DNA from: Paenibacillus polymyxa
GTDB taxonomy: Bacteria > Bacillota > Bacilli > Paenibacillales > Paenibacillaceae
NCBI RefSeq assembly: GCF_018614975.1
Contig: NZ_JAGGNR010000016.1
Location: forward strand, 62,001-126,000
Length of the DNA stretch: 64,000 nucleotides
Direction of reading: 5' to 3'
Below are positions 53,878-62,865 of the stretch, one piece after another. Every line of letters starts with the position of its first letter. Position 1 is the first letter of the stretch. The notes under the pieces are model-generated. The model was not told where the DNA came from and ran no database searches. It saw nothing but the letters and a program-made list of their open reading frames with translations. Position numbers and translations under genes: made by a program.

Positions 53878-53959
53878 GAGGAAACCCGGTCCTCTCCGCA
53901 ACGTACACAACTTTAGATGTAAAGACGCTTCGATGAGATGATGGAACGAGGTGGAACTA

Positions 53960-54985
53960 TTGCAGACCAAGTTGGAAATGAAACGTACGGGGGCAAGAGG
54001 GTTTAAACGTAAACGCTATTGGATTCCCAGCGTTGTACTAATTTTGATCATAGGTTTTATTGGGATTGGTACACATTGGACACCCAAAATAACGGTATTT
54101 TTATTAAAATCATTAATTGAAACTGCTAATCCAGACACAAATAGCAAGGACACTTTGCTCTCGGATGGGATAACTCGTGTTGTGGATGTACCCTATGCAG
54201 ACGAAGGGCGTAATGACAGTACGCTGGATATCTATTATCCTTCCGTAACATCGGAACCTTTGCCTGTTGTGTTGTGGGTTCATGGTGGTGGGTGGGTCTT
54301 GGGTGACAAAAAGGATATCGCAGATTATGCCGTACAATTAGCTAAGCAGGGCTACGTTGTGGTCAGTATGAATTATGCGCTCGCACCGGATACGAAATAT
54401 CCCATTCCCGTGATCCAGACGAATCAGGCTTTGACTTACGTGAAGAACCATGTCAGTGAGTATCACGGTGACCCGGAAAACATATTTCTCGCAGGCAATT
54501 CAGCAGGTGCCCAGATTGCAAGTCAGACTGCGGCCGTGGTGACCAATCCTTCCCTCGCCAAACTGATGAACATAACACCAGCCGCCCAACCGGAAGAGTT
54601 GCGTGGGGTTCTGCTATTCTGTGGTCCATACAATCTAAGCACGGTAGCCAATACAGGCTTTCCACTCATACGGACATTTCTCTGGTCATATACGGGAGTC
54701 AAAACATTCGAAGACTATCCACGTCTGCATGAAATGTCGACCGTGCTTCAGGCCACAGCAGCGTACCCGCCTGCATTTATTACCTCAGGCAATGATGACC
54801 CGTTGACCAGTCAATCGATTGAACTGGCACAAGTCTTGAAGCGCCTTGATGTTGATACGGAAACCTTGTTTTTCTCGACCTCTTCGGAGAAGCTGGGACA
54901 TGATTATCAATTTGATCTGGAGAGTGACGCTGGACAACAGGCGATACATTCGGCGGTACGATTCATGCAACAGTATAGTCGATGA
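53960..54985 (+). CDS. Alpha/beta hydrolase, HSL-like esterase/lipase
   Basis: About 341 residues from TTG 53960, placed by the GAGGTGG site; ATG 53978 is the other option. An N-terminal helix (about 20-40) anchors or exports it. The hydrolase has HGGGWVLG (oxyanion hole), the nucleophile Ser in GNSAGAQ, an Asp in TSGNDDPLT and a His in EKLGHDYQF. These make the esterase triad of the HSL (hormone-sensitive lipase) group, which cleaves short acyl esters. Its substrate is unknown. Confidence 0.9.
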   Translation: MQTKLEMKRTGARGFKRKRYWIPSVVLILIIGFIGIGTHWTPKITVFLLKSLIETANPDTNSKDTLLSDGITRVVDVPYADEGRNDSTLDIYYPSVTSEPLPVVLWVHGGGWVLGDKKDIADYAVQLAKQGYVVVSMNYALAPDTKYPIPVIQTNQALTYVKNHVSEYHGDPENIFLAGNSAGAQIASQTAAVVTNPSLAKLMNITPAAQPEELRGVLLFCGPYNLSTVANTGFPLIRTFLWSYTGVKTFEDYPRLHEMSTVLQATAAYPPAFITSGNDDPLTSQSIELAQVLKRLDVDTETLFFSTSSEKLGHDYQFDLESDAGQQAIHSAVRFMQQYSR

Positions 54986-55037
54986 GCAGACAAGTCTGTG
55001 GTACACTCGAAGCAAATGAGGGCGCAGGAGGAGAAGT

Positions 55038-55574
55038 ATGGCAGATAAAGAAGATTTGACTCGGTTCGGAGTGGCGTTTCCTACAGCTCTGATTGAACAG
55101 TTTGACCAGTATATTGAGGAACAGGGATACAAAAACCGATCTGAGGCTTTCCGTGATCTTGTTCGCAAAACATTACTTCAACCTTCTGCATTACAATCCG
55201 ACCAGGATGTGGCAGGCACCATTGTGATGGTCTATGATCACCATATCAGTGATCTTCCCATTCGTTTGATGGAGCTGCAGCACGAGGCGCATCATGACAT
55301 CATTTCCAATATGCACGTGCACCTGAACCATGACCAATGCCTGGAGGTTATTGCCGTACGAGGGAATCTGGGACGATTGCGTCATCTGCATCAACAGATC
55401 CAGGTGCAAAAAGGTGTTTTGTATGCGGAGCTGTCTGTGACTTATGTAGATGAACTCAACAAACTGGCTCATGCTCAGAGTAGCGGTCAGGATGGCAATC
55501 CGGATCAAAGTCTGGATCACAATCAAAGTGCGGGTCAGCATGGTCACAGCCATCATCATCGCTCTGCGGAGTAA
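55038..55574 (+). CDS. nikR: Nickel-responsive regulator NikR
   Basis: 178 residues. The N-terminal ribbon-helix-helix (LTRFGVAFPTALIEQFDQYI) binds DNA; the C-terminal ACT-like domain carries the nickel ligands in the right order: His82, His93, His95 and Cys101 (equivalent to E. coli H76, H87, H89, C95). The tail after ~150 is unusual: it is rich in His, Gln and Gly (HNQSAGQHGHSHHHR) and may bind extra metal. GGAGGAG precedes the ATG. NikR bound to Ni2+ represses the transporter encoded next. Confidence 0.95.
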   Translation: MADKEDLTRFGVAFPTALIEQFDQYIEEQGYKNRSEAFRDLVRKTLLQPSALQSDQDVAGTIVMVYDHHISDLPIRLMELQHEAHHDIISNMHVHLNHDQCLEVIAVRGNLGRLRHLHQQIQVQKGVLYAELSVTYVDELNKLAHAQSSGQDGNPDQSLDHNQSAGQHGHSHHHRSAE

Positions 55575-55611
55575 GACAAATACGGGTGTAATTAAAAATA
55601 AAGCGAACCTG

Positions 55612-55656
55612 AAAAAACAGACCATTGGTTAGAAGCCAAATGCGTCTGTTTTTTTG
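55612..55656 (+). terminator. Terminator after nikR
   Basis: AAAAACAGAC pairs with GTCTGTTTTT and a T run follows. It isolates nikR from the transport operon, so each has its own promoter. Confidence 0.88.
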
Positions 55657-55701
55657 ATGTTTGTTACAATACCTAACTTTATAGGGCGATTCAATTGCTC
55701 G

Positions 55702-55797
55702 TTCATATAACTTTTTAATGATTAATTCTGAAATATGAAAAAATATGGATTGTGAAGTGAACTTTGTTGACATATGATTTGGTTTTTGTGCTACAAT
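55702..55797 (+). promoter_or_regulatory. Promoter and inverted repeat before the nickel operon
   Basis: TTCATAT (55702-55708) and ATATGAA (55733-55739) form an inverted repeat; TTGACA (55767) and TACAAT (55792), 19 bases apart, form a promoter-like pair. The usual NikR site (GTATGA-N16-TCATAC) is not seen, so the repeat is the best operator candidate, but unproved. Confidence 0.4.
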
Positions 55798-55859
55798 TTC
55801 TCTAAAAAGTAACACGAAACAAGTGAGTGCAGCACATATTCAGAGGGGGAACGACCAGA

Positions 55860-57518
55860 ATGGGTAGATTTTCATGGAGATGGAGAGAACGAACAGTTAG
55901 AACAGGATTAGGCATCTTGCTTGTATGTTCCATTGGTTTATCTGGTTGTGCACAGGGCACAGCGCCAACAGCTTCATCAGCAGAGGATGGACAATCAGGT
56001 ACAACCTTAACCAAAAACGAATTGGTGCTGGCTGTGGGCACTGAGCCGGAAGGCGGGTTTGATCCAACAACCGGATGGGGGCAATATGGTTCGCCACTTT
56101 TCCAGAGTACCTTGCTGAAGAGGGATGCCAAGCTACAACTGGTTAACGATCTGGCTACGGCATACTCAGTTAGTGAAGATGGGCTGACCTGGACGGTTAC
56201 ACTTCGAGATGATGTGAAATTTTCTGATGGGGAGCCGCTTACGGCTGAGGATGTAAAATTTACGTTTGATACGGCTGCCCAGAGTGGGTCTGTGATTGAT
56301 TTGACCAATATGGCTGATGTGCAGGCACCTGACGATAGCACGGTCGTGTTTACACTGAACTCGCCGCAGTCTACATTCATCAGTCTGCTGACGACACTTG
56401 GCATTGTGCCTGAACACGCCTATGGCGCTGATTATGCAGAACAACCCGTCGGATCAGGACCGTACAAGCTGGTACAGTGGGACAAAGGACAACAGGCTAT
56501 CGTTGAAGCCAATGAAGAATATTACGGTAACAAGTCTGTATTCCACAAACTCACCTTCCTCTATCTGGATGAAGATGCAGCCTACGCTGCTGCGCAGGCA
56601 GGTACGGTGGATATTGCTGCGATCCCGGCAGCGTTTAGCAAGCAAGAGGTGAATGGCATGACATTAGAGGCCGTGAAAACGGTAGATAACCGTGGCATCA
56701 TGTTCCCCATGCAACCTGCTGGTGCCAAGTCGGGCGATGGGCTTCCCGCAGGGAATGATGTGACATCCGATCTGGCGATTCGCCAAGCGGTGAACGTTGT
56801 GATTGATCGCAAGGCTTTGGTTGAGGGTGTACTGGAAGGGTACGGTCGTCCAGCTTATTCCGTCAGTGATGATCTGCCTTGGAGTAATGTGGAAGCTGTA
56901 TTTGCGGATGCAAATCTCGAAGAAGCGAAGCGCATTTTGGCGGCTGGCGGCTGGGTGGATTCGGATGGTGATGGTATCGTCGAGAAAAACGGCGTTAAGG
57001 CCGAGTTCAATCTGCTTTATTTTGCAGGTGATTTAACAAGACAATCTCTGGCACTGGCTGCTGCGGATATGGTAGCCCAGGCGGGAATCAAAATCAATGT
57101 TGAAGGCAAAAGCCGTGAAGAGACGAAAAAAATGGCTTACTCCAACGCTGTATTATTTGGTTGGGGCAGTCATGATCCACTGGAGACGTATAACCTCTAT
57201 AGCAGTACTCACAAGGGAGAAGGATATTACAATGTGGGACTGTACAGTAATCCTGTCGTGGATTCATGGATGGAGAAGGCCCTTAAGGCAACCAGTGAGG
57301 AAGAGGCATTGCCCTTCTGGCAGAAAGCGGAATGGGATGGAACAACAGGTTTCAGTTATCAGGGGGATGCACCTTGGGCGTGGCTCGTAAATATAGATCA
57401 TCTGTATCTGGTTAAGAACGGCTTGAACATTGGCCAGCAACAGATCCATCCCCATGGTCACGGCTGGCCGGTGACAACCAATCTGGAGGAATGGTCCTGG
57501 GATAACAGCGCGAAATAA
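55860..57518 (+). CDS. nikA: Nickel/peptide ABC transporter binding lipoprotein (NikA-like)
   Basis: 552 residues from ATG 55860 with AGAGGGGG upstream. Lipobox LSGC (about 31-34) and the family 5 (DppA/OppA/NikA) fold: ELVLAVGTEPEGGFDP, LRDDVKFSDGEPLTAEDVKFTFD and GPYKLVQWDKGQQ. Because NikR lies directly upstream, nickel (perhaps as a chelate with histidine or a metallophore) is the likely ligand; peptide binding is not excluded. First gene of a five-gene operon. Confidence 0.88.
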   Translation: MGRFSWRWRERTVRTGLGILLVCSIGLSGCAQGTAPTASSAEDGQSGTTLTKNELVLAVGTEPEGGFDPTTGWGQYGSPLFQSTLLKRDAKLQLVNDLATAYSVSEDGLTWTVTLRDDVKFSDGEPLTAEDVKFTFDTAAQSGSVIDLTNMADVQAPDDSTVVFTLNSPQSTFISLLTTLGIVPEHAYGADYAEQPVGSGPYKLVQWDKGQQAIVEANEEYYGNKSVFHKLTFLYLDEDAAYAAAQAGTVDIAAIPAAFSKQEVNGMTLEAVKTVDNRGIMFPMQPAGAKSGDGLPAGNDVTSDLAIRQAVNVVIDRKALVEGVLEGYGRPAYSVSDDLPWSNVEAVFADANLEEAKRILAAGGWVDSDGDGIVEKNGVKAEFNLLYFAGDLTRQSLALAAADMVAQAGIKINVEGKSREETKKMAYSNAVLFGWGSHDPLETYNLYSSTHKGEGYYNVGLYSNPVVDSWMEKALKATSEEEALPFWQKAEWDGTTGFSYQGDAPWAWLVNIDHLYLVKNGLNIGQQQIHPHGHGWPVTTNLEEWSWDNSAK

Positions 57519-57560
57519 GAAGCATAGCGGTAGCTTTAGCCTGAATTGGGGAGAGATTGG

Positions 57561-58556
57561 ATGACGGGCAGGAATGGATGGGCCAGATTTGTTGGTTTTA
57601 AAGTGTTGCGACTTGTTTCTCTATTGGTTGGAGTCAGTGTGTTGTCTTTTATATTAATGCAATTCTCTCCTGTTGATCCGATCGAAGCCTACATTGGTGG
57701 GGATATGATCAGGGTAAGCGCGGAACAGCGCAGTTTAATCGAAGAACGTTGGGGATTGAATGAATCTCCCATGGAACGATTGCTAACCTGGGGACAAGCG
57801 CTGATGCAGGGAGATCTGGGAACATCAATGATCTACAGACAGCCTGTAGCGGATATTATCCAGGAACGGTTCATGAATTCTGTCGCGCTTATGGCTGTAG
57901 CTTGGATATTATCCGGCATCATTGGTTTCACTCTTGGTGTAGTTGCTGCCATGAGACGGGATTCGAAGTTGGACCGCCTGATCTGCTGGTATTGTTATAC
58001 GCTGGCCTCCACGCCGGTATTCTGGATTGCGCTGTTGCTGCTGATGGTATTTGGGGTGTGGCTCGGATGGCTTCCAGTTGGTCTTGGGGTACCCGCAGGA
58101 ATGTCAGCTGATCAGGTCACATGGGGAGATCGGGCTATTCATATGATTCTGCCAGCGTTGACGCTCAGCTTGACCGGGGTAGCTTCCATCGCTTTGCATA
58201 CCCGGCAGAAGCTTACGGATGTGCTGGAGTCAGATTATATTCTGTTTGCGAGAGCACGAGGTGAGCGAGGGTTTCAGCTGTTCCGTCGACATGGGTTCAG
58301 ACATGTTGTTTTGCCGGCGATCACACTGCAGTTTGCTTCGTTCAGTGAACTGTTCGGGGGAGCCGTACTTGCGGAACAGGTATTCTCGTACCCTGGGCTG
58401 GGTCAGGCAACAGTTCAGGCTGGGTTGCGTGGAGATGTTCCACTGCTGCTTGGACTTGTGATGTGCAGTGCGATTTTTGTTTTCACAGGTAATATGGTTG
58501 CCGACATTCTGTATCGTATGATCGATCCACGGATGAAGGAGGAGCTGATGTCATGA
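57561..58556 (+). CDS. nikB: Nickel ABC transporter permease NikB-like
   Basis: 331 residues with six helices; the DppB/OppB type. Conserved: FILMQFSPVDPIEAYIGGD, and the EAA loop (DYILFARARGERGFQLFRRHG) near residue 225, which docks on the ATPases. The start at 57561 is the ATG next to GGGGAGAG. It overlaps nikC by four bases. Confidence 0.9.
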   Translation: MTGRNGWARFVGFKVLRLVSLLVGVSVLSFILMQFSPVDPIEAYIGGDMIRVSAEQRSLIEERWGLNESPMERLLTWGQALMQGDLGTSMIYRQPVADIIQERFMNSVALMAVAWILSGIIGFTLGVVAAMRRDSKLDRLICWYCYTLASTPVFWIALLLLMVFGVWLGWLPVGLGVPAGMSADQVTWGDRAIHMILPALTLSLTGVASIALHTRQKLTDVLESDYILFARARGERGFQLFRRHGFRHVVLPAITLQFASFSELFGGAVLAEQVFSYPGLGQATVQAGLRGDVPLLLGLVMCSAIFVFTGNMVADILYRMIDPRMKEELMS

Positions 58557-59560
58557 AGCAGACGGTAGAACACTCCTCTGAGCAGGCGGCAGAAACAGCC
58601 CAAGTACAAAAAGTGAAAACTGCGACTCAAGAGGTAAGCTTCAACATGAATCCGGGGTTACTGCAAGCTGAGACTGGAAAAGGAACAGGAACAACACGCC
58701 AAACGAGAAAAGGTTATACGGGTGCCAGAGACCAAAATTTCCGCAATCCTCGCCAAAGAGCAGTGATCTGGGGAAGCCTTGCGGTGATCTGGATTGCCGC
58801 TGTGTGGTTGACGGGCAGGCTTCTTCCTGCTGGTTCTACCCTAACCTCATTAATGGATCGGAATCTGGCTCCAACCTGGGCGCATCCATTTGGCACAGAT
58901 TGGCTCGGAAGAGATATGTTCATGCGTACGTTAAAAGGATTGGCAACCAGCATTCAAGTGGGATTACTTGCTGCATGTGGTGGCGGATTGATCGCAATGA
59001 TATTGGGTTTGGCTGCCGCTTCAAGCAAGGCTGCTGACCGGGTGATCTCGTGGATTATCGACCTGTTCCTGAGTGTACCTCATCTGGTATCGCTGGTTAT
59101 GCTGGCCTTTGTATTCGGTGGAGGTTTGGCAGGTGTGGCGGCAGCGATTGCGCTGACTCACTGGCCGAATCTGGCCCGGATTGTACGAGCGGAGATGATT
59201 CAACTGAAATCCGCAGAATACATTCAGATTTCACACAAGTTGGGTCAATCGCGGTTACAGATTGCGGTGCAGCATATGCTGCCACATCTGGTCCCGCAAC
59301 TGTTCGTGGGCGTACTGCTAATCTTTCCCCATGCGATTCTGCATGAGGCAGCCATTACGTTTCTGGGGCTGGGGTTGTCCCCGCAACAACCGGCAATTGG
59401 AATTATTTTGTCAGAGTCGATGAGATATTTATCTGCTGGCATGTGGTGGCTTGCATTTTTCCCGGGACTCGCGCTGTTGCTGGTTGTTCGTGCGTTTGAT
59501 GTATTGGGCAACAGTCTGAAGACATTGACGGGTACAGGTAGTTCAAGGGAGGTGAGGTAA
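58553..59560 (+). CDS. nikC: Nickel ABC transporter permease NikC-like
   Basis: 335 residues. A charged, Gln/Thr/Lys-rich cytoplasmic N terminus (1-65) is longer than usual; the six-helix OppC/NikC core follows with HPFGTDWLGRDMFMRTLKG and the EAA loop SAEYIQISHKLGQSRLQI. It overlaps nikB by ATGA. With nikB it forms the membrane channel. Confidence 0.9.
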   Translation: MKQTVEHSSEQAAETAQVQKVKTATQEVSFNMNPGLLQAETGKGTGTTRQTRKGYTGARDQNFRNPRQRAVIWGSLAVIWIAAVWLTGRLLPAGSTLTSLMDRNLAPTWAHPFGTDWLGRDMFMRTLKGLATSIQVGLLAACGGGLIAMILGLAAASSKAADRVISWIIDLFLSVPHLVSLVMLAFVFGGGLAGVAAAIALTHWPNLARIVRAEMIQLKSAEYIQISHKLGQSRLQIAVQHMLPHLVPQLFVGVLLIFPHAILHEAAITFLGLGLSPQQPAIGIILSESMRYLSAGMWWLAFFPGLALLLVVRAFDVLGNSLKTLTGTGSSREVR

Positions 59561-59562
59561 AT

Positions 59563-60519
59563 ATGGCTCTGCTTGAAATTGAGGGAGTGTCGGTGTCATT
59601 TCGGCGCGCTCGCGGCTGGTTTGGGCACGAACAGACTTACGTCATTCAGAATCTGGATCTTACCATAAACGAGGGCGAGATCGTGGCTGTTGTAGGTGCA
59701 AGTGGATCGGGGAAAAGTGTGCTGGCGCAAGCCATTATGGGCATTCTGCCTGCTAGTGCCAAGATGGAAGGCAGCATTAGCTATGCGGAGAAACCTTTGA
59801 CCATGGAGAGACAGCTTCAACTACGTGGTGATGAACTGGTGTTAATCCCGCAATCCGTCAGTTATTTGGACCCGCTGATGAAGGTGGGGAGACAAGTTCA
59901 GCCGGTAACCCGAGATTCGGGTCGAGAGCGCCGCTTCATGACTCGATCCCATGTGAAAAAGACGGAGCAGGAGCTGATGGATCGTTATCATCTTCCTCAG
60001 AGAACAGCCGGGAAATACCCGTTTGAGTTGTCCGGAGGTATGGCAAGGCGGGTGTTGATGGCGACAGCGACCACGGGTCAGCCCAAGCTAATCATTGCCG
60101 ATGAGCCGACACCAGGCATTCATCCCGAAGTGTTGGCCGAGACAATGAAACAATTTCGTGTACTCGCAGATCAAGGTGTAGGCATTCTATGGATCACTCA
60201 TGATATCACGACTGCCCTGACGGCAGCCGATCGCATCGCTGTATTTTACGCGGGGACCAATGTAGAGACGGCGCTGGTTGATGATTTTAAGGGAAATGGA
60301 GAACGTCTGCGTCATCCCTATACGAAAGCGCTCTGGAATGCGTTGCCGCAGAACGGATTTCAGCCACTCCCAGGTTCCCAGCCGTTGGCAGGTCAAGAGA
60401 TCACCACAGGCTGTTCATTGGCTCCCCGATGTAATGCAGCAACCGCTGTATGTATCAGTGAACGTCCAGAGCTTCGTCAGATACGAGGCGGAGAAGTGAG
60501 GTGTTTCCATGTCACTTGA
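59563..60519 (+). CDS. nikD: Nickel ABC transporter ATPase NikD-like
   Basis: 318 residues. Walker A VVGASGSGKSVLA, signature LSGGMARRVLMATAT, Walker B LIIADEPTPGI and switch His in WITHDITTAL. The C-terminal oligopeptide-type extension (SLAPRCNAATAVC) carries the Cys cluster of DppD/OppD/NikD. Starts two bases after nikC; overlaps the next gene by eleven bases. Confidence 0.92.
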   Translation: MALLEIEGVSVSFRRARGWFGHEQTYVIQNLDLTINEGEIVAVVGASGSGKSVLAQAIMGILPASAKMEGSISYAEKPLTMERQLQLRGDELVLIPQSVSYLDPLMKVGRQVQPVTRDSGRERRFMTRSHVKKTEQELMDRYHLPQRTAGKYPFELSGGMARRVLMATATTGQPKLIIADEPTPGIHPEVLAETMKQFRVLADQGVGILWITHDITTALTAADRIAVFYAGTNVETALVDDFKGNGERLRHPYTKALWNALPQNGFQPLPGSQPLAGQEITTGCSLAPRCNAATAVCISERPELRQIRGGEVRCFHVT

Positions 60520-61120
60520 AGCACGGAATGTAAGTTACCGCTACGATCAGAAATCGTGGGTGTTTCAGCAGATGAATATGCAGGTGCAACAAGGCAAAGT
60601 CGTTGGCTTGTGGGGACCGAGTGGCTGTGGGAAAACAAGCCTTGGTCGCATTCTTGCAGGATATGCCGAACCCGCAGCAGGACAAGTACTTCTGGATAGG
60701 AAACCACTTCCTCGTACAGGAGTATGCCCGGTTCAGCTGGTGTTCCAGCACCCGGAGAAAGCCGTGAATCCACGCTGGCGGATGCGTCGTGTACTTCAGG
60801 AGGCGTCTGTGCAGGATGAGCATTTGCTCGAAGCTTTGGGTATTCAGCAGACCTGGTTGGACCGTAGGCCGAGTGAATTATCCGGTGGAGAACTGCAGCG
60901 TTTCTGTGTGGCGCGAGCACTTGGTACATCGACACGTTATGTGATCGCAGATGAGATGACAACGATGCTGGATGCGATCACTCAGGCACAGATCTGGCAT
61001 ACCGTGATGGAAGTGGCTCGCCAGCGTGATCTGGGATTACTGATCATAAGTCATGATCGGGATTTGCTGAACAGGTTGTGCGACAGAATTACACCGATGC
61101 CGATATCGATGTCACTGTAA
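60509..61120 (+). CDS. nikE: Nickel ABC transporter ATPase NikE-like, short
   Basis: 203 residues, shorter than the usual ~250-270 of NikE/OppF. Walker A WGPSGCGKTSL, the Q-loop region QLVFQHPEKAVNPRWRM, signature LSGGELQRFCVARAL and Walker B YVIADEMTTMLD are all present, and the switch His in LLIISHDRDLL. What is missing is the C-terminal ~50 residue extension, so the gene is a natural short form or lost its end. It is the last gene of the operon. Confidence 0.88.
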   Translation: MSLEARNVSYRYDQKSWVFQQMNMQVQQGKVVGLWGPSGCGKTSLGRILAGYAEPAAGQVLLDRKPLPRTGVCPVQLVFQHPEKAVNPRWRMRRVLQEASVQDEHLLEALGIQQTWLDRRPSELSGGELQRFCVARALGTSTRYVIADEMTTMLDAITQAQIWHTVMEVARQRDLGLLIISHDRDLLNRLCDRITPMPISMSL

Positions 61121-61157
61121 TTTTAATTATGTTCAATTAAATAAAATGATCGAATAC

Positions 61158-61230
61158 AAAAGGAGTTCCCCTTGTGCAGTCATTGACCATGAATGTGAGT
61201 CATGGACTTGACTACGGGGCACCCCTTTTT
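61158..61230 (+). terminator. Terminator after the nickel operon
   Basis: AAAAGGAGTTCCCC (61158) pairs, with bulges, with GGGGCACCCCTTTTT (61216-61230). A GTC/GAC inner stem extends it, and T-rich DNA follows. Confidence 0.7.
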
Positions 61231-61305
61231 CTATTTTGACAAATATTCACCATTTAACGAACAGTACACGTTTTGTTCGCAACGCACATAGATGTAATTG
61301 ACAGC

Positions 61306-62499
61306 TTATTTGCCCGACACATTGCTTAACAACACAGATAACCTGCGCATCGCCTCTTCAACCGTGGAACGTGGACAGGCTACATTAATACGCATGAACC
61401 CTGTACCCTCCGTTCCAAAGAAGCTCCCGTCATTGAAAGCAAGCCCTGCTTCATGAAGCAGCATATTGCATAGTTGTGCATGTGGGATATTCAGCTCCCG
61501 GAAATCCATCCATAACAGATAGGTTGCTTCGGGCAGATGCAGTGTAATCCGAGGCATATGTTCCGCAACATATTGCTGTACATACTCCATATTTCCACGG
61601 ATATAGGCAAGACAATCATCTAGCCATTCCTCGGCTCCGTTGTATGCAGCTTCGGTTGCAACAGCCCCCAGTGTGCTGATATTGGCAAGTCCCATCGTTT
61701 TCACACCCTGCGCGAACGATTCCCGTAACTTGGCATTGGGGATAATGATGTTGGATGTGCAGAGGCCAGGAATGTTGAACGTTTTGCTTGGAGCCGTACA
61801 GATGATACTTAGATCAGAGACGGCGTCCGAGATCAGGGTCAGAGGTGTATGAGTTCCGCGCTGATGAACAAGATCGGCATGGATTTCATCTGAAACCATC
61901 AGTACGTTGTATTGCAGACACAGTGACGTAAGCCCTTCAAGCTCCTCACGAGTCCATACCCGTCCAACCGGATTATGAGGACTGCACAGAATCAGCATTT
62001 TGACCCGACCGGTCTGCAAGCTGGATTCCAGTTGTTCCAGATCCATCGTGTAATGACCATTATTCTCTACCAAAGGATTGGTGATCAGTTCACGGCCCTG
62101 ACCACGTACTACTTCATAGAAGGGCGCATACACCGGAGTTTGGATAACCACAGCATCTCCCGGATCAGTGAATCGTTGTACAGCGATGCTGAGTGCGGGC
62201 ACAATACCTGGAGTGAATACGATCCAGTCATCGTTAATTTTCCAGTTGTGGCGCCGTTCCATCCACCCTGCAACAGCTGCATGATATGCCTCAGTCCGTA
62301 CTGTATAACCAAAAATCCCGTGTTCCATCCGTGTTTGCAGGGCCTGAATGACGGATGGTGGAGCAGCGAAATCCATATCGGCCACCCACATCGGAAGCGC
62401 ATCAGCAGCACCGAAGATATCCTCAAGCGCATCCCATTTTTCTGATCCGGTAGAGATCCGGTTAATAGACTGGTCAAATGTACTGTTATTGTTATTCAT
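61306..62499 (-). CDS. MalY/PatB-type PLP-dependent C-S lyase/aminotransferase
   Basis: 397 residues from ATG 62499, with GGGGGA 9 bases upstream (a longer frame to 62622 lacks this). The fold type I PLP enzyme shows MWVADMDFAAPPSV and GIFGYT at the N terminus, SPHNPVGRVW in the middle, SDEIHADLV, and the PLP Lys in CTAPSKTFNIPG (near residue 235). This is the MalY/PatB group, which cleaves cystathionine and related C-S bonds; an aminotransferase role is less likely. It stands alone. Confidence 0.93.
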   Translation of the reverse strand: MNNNNSTFDQSINRISTGSEKWDALEDIFGAADALPMWVADMDFAAPPSVIQALQTRMEHGIFGYTVRTEAYHAAVAGWMERRHNWKINDDWIVFTPGIVPALSIAVQRFTDPGDAVVIQTPVYAPFYEVVRGQGRELITNPLVENNGHYTMDLEQLESSLQTGRVKMLILCSPHNPVGRVWTREELEGLTSLCLQYNVLMVSDEIHADLVHQRGTHTPLTLISDAVSDLSIICTAPSKTFNIPGLCTSNIIIPNAKLRESFAQGVKTMGLANISTLGAVATEAAYNGAEEWLDDCLAYIRGNMEYVQQYVAEHMPRITLHLPEATYLLWMDFRELNIPHAQLCNMLLHEAGLAFNDGSFFGTEGTGFMRINVACPRSTVEEAMRRLSVLLSNVSGK

Positions 62500-62603
62500 C
62501 GTATTTAATCCCCCTTGAGTTCCGTTCCTTCGACCACAAATCGACAAATCATTATCTAATACATTGGTTAATTTCGCAACTGTTGAGCGTGTATAATTGC
62601 TAA

Positions 62604-62723
62604 CCGTTGGAACATCGTACAAAGACTATTACCAGACCAAAATATGCCGTAACGATCAAGGGTTCTGTGTCTGCAACCAACAAGGATCTGAATGAAATTA
62701 CCGTGGTATGGGGCGAAGAGTAA
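62604..62723 (+). pseudogene. 3' remnant of an unknown gene
   Basis: A 39-codon open stretch ends in a stop at 62721 and contains TITRPKYAVTIKGSVSATNK and EITVVWGEE, which reads like the C-terminal strand of an exported or Ig-like protein. There is no start and no upstream part. It lies in the 5' leader of the PLP enzyme gene, on the opposite strand. I do not know the family. Confidence 0.3.
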
Positions 62724-62751
62724 TCTTCCCTTCTATAAAAGGTGAACAGCC

Positions 62752-62795
62752 AGAGCCGCCCGTTGAAATCATAACCGATTTCAACGGGCGGCTCT
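62752..62795. terminator. Strong 19-bp hairpin between the PLP enzyme and S9 peptidase genes
   Basis: AGAGCCGCCCGTTGAAATC (62752-62770) pairs perfectly with 62777-62795 across a six-base loop. No T tract follows on either strand, so it is a terminator or an RNA-protecting hairpin with an atypical tail. It lies downstream of the S9 peptidase on the minus strand. Confidence 0.6.
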
Positions 62796-62865
62796 GAGGG
62801 TTGAATCCATATCTGGTTCTATACTATGAATTAATAGTCTAATTAATAGTCTAATTATTAGTCCG

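Noticed and set aside
53960-54985. Esterase as a beta-lactamase or carboxylesterase of phage
   Set aside because: HGGG and GNSAG motifs clearly fit the HSL group; no phage genes nearby.
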